From positions 1 through 64,000 of the forward strand of contig NZ_CAMLHO010000015.1 in assembly GCF_946479765.1 (NCBI RefSeq): DNA of 64,000 bases. Reading direction: 5' to 3'. The translations under genes and the position numbers were made by a program. The DNA comes from an uncultured Aliivibrio sp. (lineage in GTDB: Bacteria; Pseudomonadota; Gammaproteobacteria; Enterobacterales; Vibrionaceae). Below, one piece after another: positions 62,686 through 64,000 of this stretch; within the stretch, counting starts at the first letter, position 1, and each line of letters begins with the position of its first letter. The notes beneath the pieces are model-generated. The model saw only the letters and a program-made list of their open reading frames with translations. It had not been told where the DNA came from and did not search any database.

Positions 62686-63207
62686 TTATAAGCCAGTAAC
62701 TATCGCTTTTAGTTGGTTGACAAGATCATCATTACGCAGCTCACCCTTTTCCATATCAAAATTATCATAAAAGCTTGGGATAGAAAGTGATCCTTTTACG
62801 TCTGCTGCGAAATAAGGAGCAGAACCAGTCGCCGCAGCCAATACTGTTGCAGCACCACCAGGACCGGGAGAGGTCGCTAGCATCACAACAGGCTTGCCTT
62901 GGTATACCTTCATATTAATGCGAGACGTCCAATCAAATACATTTTTAAATGCTGCTGCATATGAACCATTATGTTCTGCATAAGAAATAACAATCACATC
63001 CGCTTCACCTAGTTTTTGGAAAAAACGCTGTGCAGGTTCTGGCTGCCCTAATTCTTTCTCTTTATCTTCACTAAAGATAGGCATTTCGAAATCATTTAAA
63101 TCTAACACTTCAACATCACCATTCGGCACTAGACCGGCTGCGTAAGTTGCCAATTGTTTGTTAATTGATGTTGAACTGCTGCTTGCTGCTAATGCTAAAA
63201 TTTTCAT
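62686..63207 (-). CDS. NADPH-dependent FMN reductase family protein
   Basis: A 173-residue flavodoxin-fold protein: LALAASSSSTSINKQLATYA at the phosphate-binding N-terminus, then VIVISYAEHNGSYAAAFKNVFDWTSRI and VVMLATSPGPGGAATVL. It reduces flavins or quinones with NAD(P)H. Divergent from the LysR gene at 63384, which probably controls it. Confidence 0.9.
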   Translation of the reverse strand: MKILALAASSSSTSINKQLATYAAGLVPNGDVEVLDLNDFEMPIFSEDKEKELGQPEPAQRFFQKLGEADVIVISYAEHNGSYAAAFKNVFDWTSRINMKVYQGKPVVMLATSPGPGGAATVLAAATGSAPYFAADVKGSLSIPSFYDNFDMEKGELRNDDLVNQLKAIVTGL

Positions 63208-63383
63208 AGGAGTACCTTCATATTCGATAAAGTAAAAAGAGTAATTAATACTCTACTCTTTTCAAATTTATTGTTCTTGTTTGCGATGGAGTAACTATAG
63301 TTCATCCACGAACTTTAATTAATAACCCAAATGTGCAATGATTGTTTCCATATGACTTATAATATAGGTGTGAGTAGATAAAT

Positions 63384-64000
63384 ATGGCCTTTAATTCAGC
63401 ACTATTTGATGGCATGGTTATTTTTGTTGAGGTCGTGACTAGTGGCAGTTTTACACAAGCCGCACACAGTAGCGGACATTCAACATCCTACATCAGCAAA
63501 GAAATAGGAAAGCTAGAAGAACGTCTCGGCATTCGCTTATTACATCGCACGACACGAACCCTGCGATTAACCCCTGAAGGAGAATTGTATTTTCAACAAT
63601 GCCAACAATTGATTGAAGATGCACAAATGGCTGAGAATTCCGTTACTGGCCAACAATCGACACCAAAAGGTCGCCTTAAAGTAAGTTGCCCTGTTGGTTT
63701 TGCCCTTTCTCGTTTGCGTCCTATTCTTGGTAAATTTGCTGATCGCTACCCAGATATCACATTAGAGCTCGATTTAAATGATCGTAAAATAGATATTGTG
63801 GCAGAAGGGTTTGATATGGCAATTCGAGCATCTCATCAACTTGAAGACTCTAGCTTAATCAGTCGTCGATTTTTAAGCTCACAAGCCGTGGTTATCGCCT
63901 CTCCTGATTACTTAAAGAAGTACGGTGCTCCGCTTCATCCTTTAGAACTCACCAATCATAGAACCATTGGCTATGCTTATGTAAAACAAGGGGCGGTATG
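63384..64000 (+). CDS. LysR-family regulator, cut by window end
   Basis: The open frame from ATG 63384 (not in the ORF track because no stop is reached) encodes a LysR helix-turn-helix (FVEVVTSGSFTQAAHSSGHSTSYISKEIGKLEERLGIRLLHRTTRTLRLTPEG) and the start of an effector domain (GRLKVSCPVGFALSRLRPIL ... DMAIRASHQLEDSSLI). At least 205 residues are in the window. It is divergent from the FMN reductase gene, a common regulator/target arrangement. Confidence 0.85.
   Translation, partial: MAFNSALFDGMVIFVEVVTSGSFTQAAHSSGHSTSYISKEIGKLEERLGIRLLHRTTRTLRLTPEGELYFQQCQQLIEDAQMAENSVTGQQSTPKGRLKVSCPVGFALSRLRPILGKFADRYPDITLELDLNDRKIDIVAEGFDMAIRASHQLEDSSLISRRFLSSQAVVIASPDYLKKYGAPLHPLELTNHRTIGYAYVKQGAV

Noticed and set aside
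1-64000. insertion sequences, prophage, CRISPR array, rRNA or tRNA genes
   Set aside because: No transposase, phage gene, spaced repeats or tRNA/rRNA sequence was recognised on either strand by reading.

Overview
The window looks like part of a Vibrionaceae chromosome, most likely an Aliivibrio (A. fischeri/logei/salmonicida-type), probably the smaller replicon. The reasons are AT-rich DNA, a recognisable symbiosis-polysaccharide (syp) locus with its SypG/sigma-54 promoters, a vibrio-type betIBA-choXWV operon followed by a CosR-like MarR gene, and the gamma-proteobacterial pairs tesA/ybbA/ybbP and hdfR/maoP. The species call is inference. No rRNA, tRNA, CRISPR array or recognisable insertion sequence was seen.

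Layout. (1) 24-1145: a secreted GEVED-domain protein, apparently truncated, divergent from syp. (2) 1543-18316: a syp-type exopolysaccharide locus with sypA-sypE, a stand-alone HPt gene where sypF should be, sypG, sypH, a Wzy/ligase-like gene, then sypM-sypR. Four sigma-54 promoters, each with an upstream SypG-type enhancer element, divide it into four transcription units. Counterparts of sypI, sypJ and one further gene seem absent. A GAF/degenerate-GGDEF/EAL protein follows. (3) 20467-24201: DUF1415, a glutaredoxin, then a 1.8-kb SDR-LysR segment bracketed by a 138-bp direct duplication, then cytochrome b562 and a BOF-family protein. (4) 24593-33904: housekeeping genes (ybbP/ybbA, tesA, maoP/hdfR, mgtE, a 3D-domain lipoprotein, phoX). 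(5) 34477-41200: a chaperone-usher pilus cluster with two subunits, two chaperones, an usher, a tip-like protein and a CsgD/VpsT-like regulator. (6) 41450-49139: choline uptake and glycine-betaine synthesis (betI, betB, betA, choX, choW, choV) plus the CosR-like gene. (7) 49289-64000: mixed genes, namely a GcvA-like LysR, cupin, amine oxidase, pepE, RIO kinase, AI-2E transporter, sigma-54-linked chemoreceptor, LysR genes, two small proteins missing from the ORF track (zinc ribbon, 28-aa basic peptide), a cold-shock gene, an MscS channel, an FMN reductase and a LysR gene cut by the window edge.

How the genes work together. Regions 2 and 5 look like surface-attachment functions (a polysaccharide and a pilus), each with its own regulator; an EAL protein next to syp and a VpsT/CsgD-like regulator next to the pilus suggest c-di-GMP input. 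In syp the expected chain is an external sensor kinase, then the HPt protein, then SypG, then the four sigma-54 promoters, with SypE acting on SypA by partner switching. Region 6 is an osmoprotection module. The strongest items for follow-up are the HPt-only SypF, the shortened glycosyltransferase set, the duplication-flanked insert, the pilus regulator with a variant c-di-GMP motif, and the small genes outside the ORF track.
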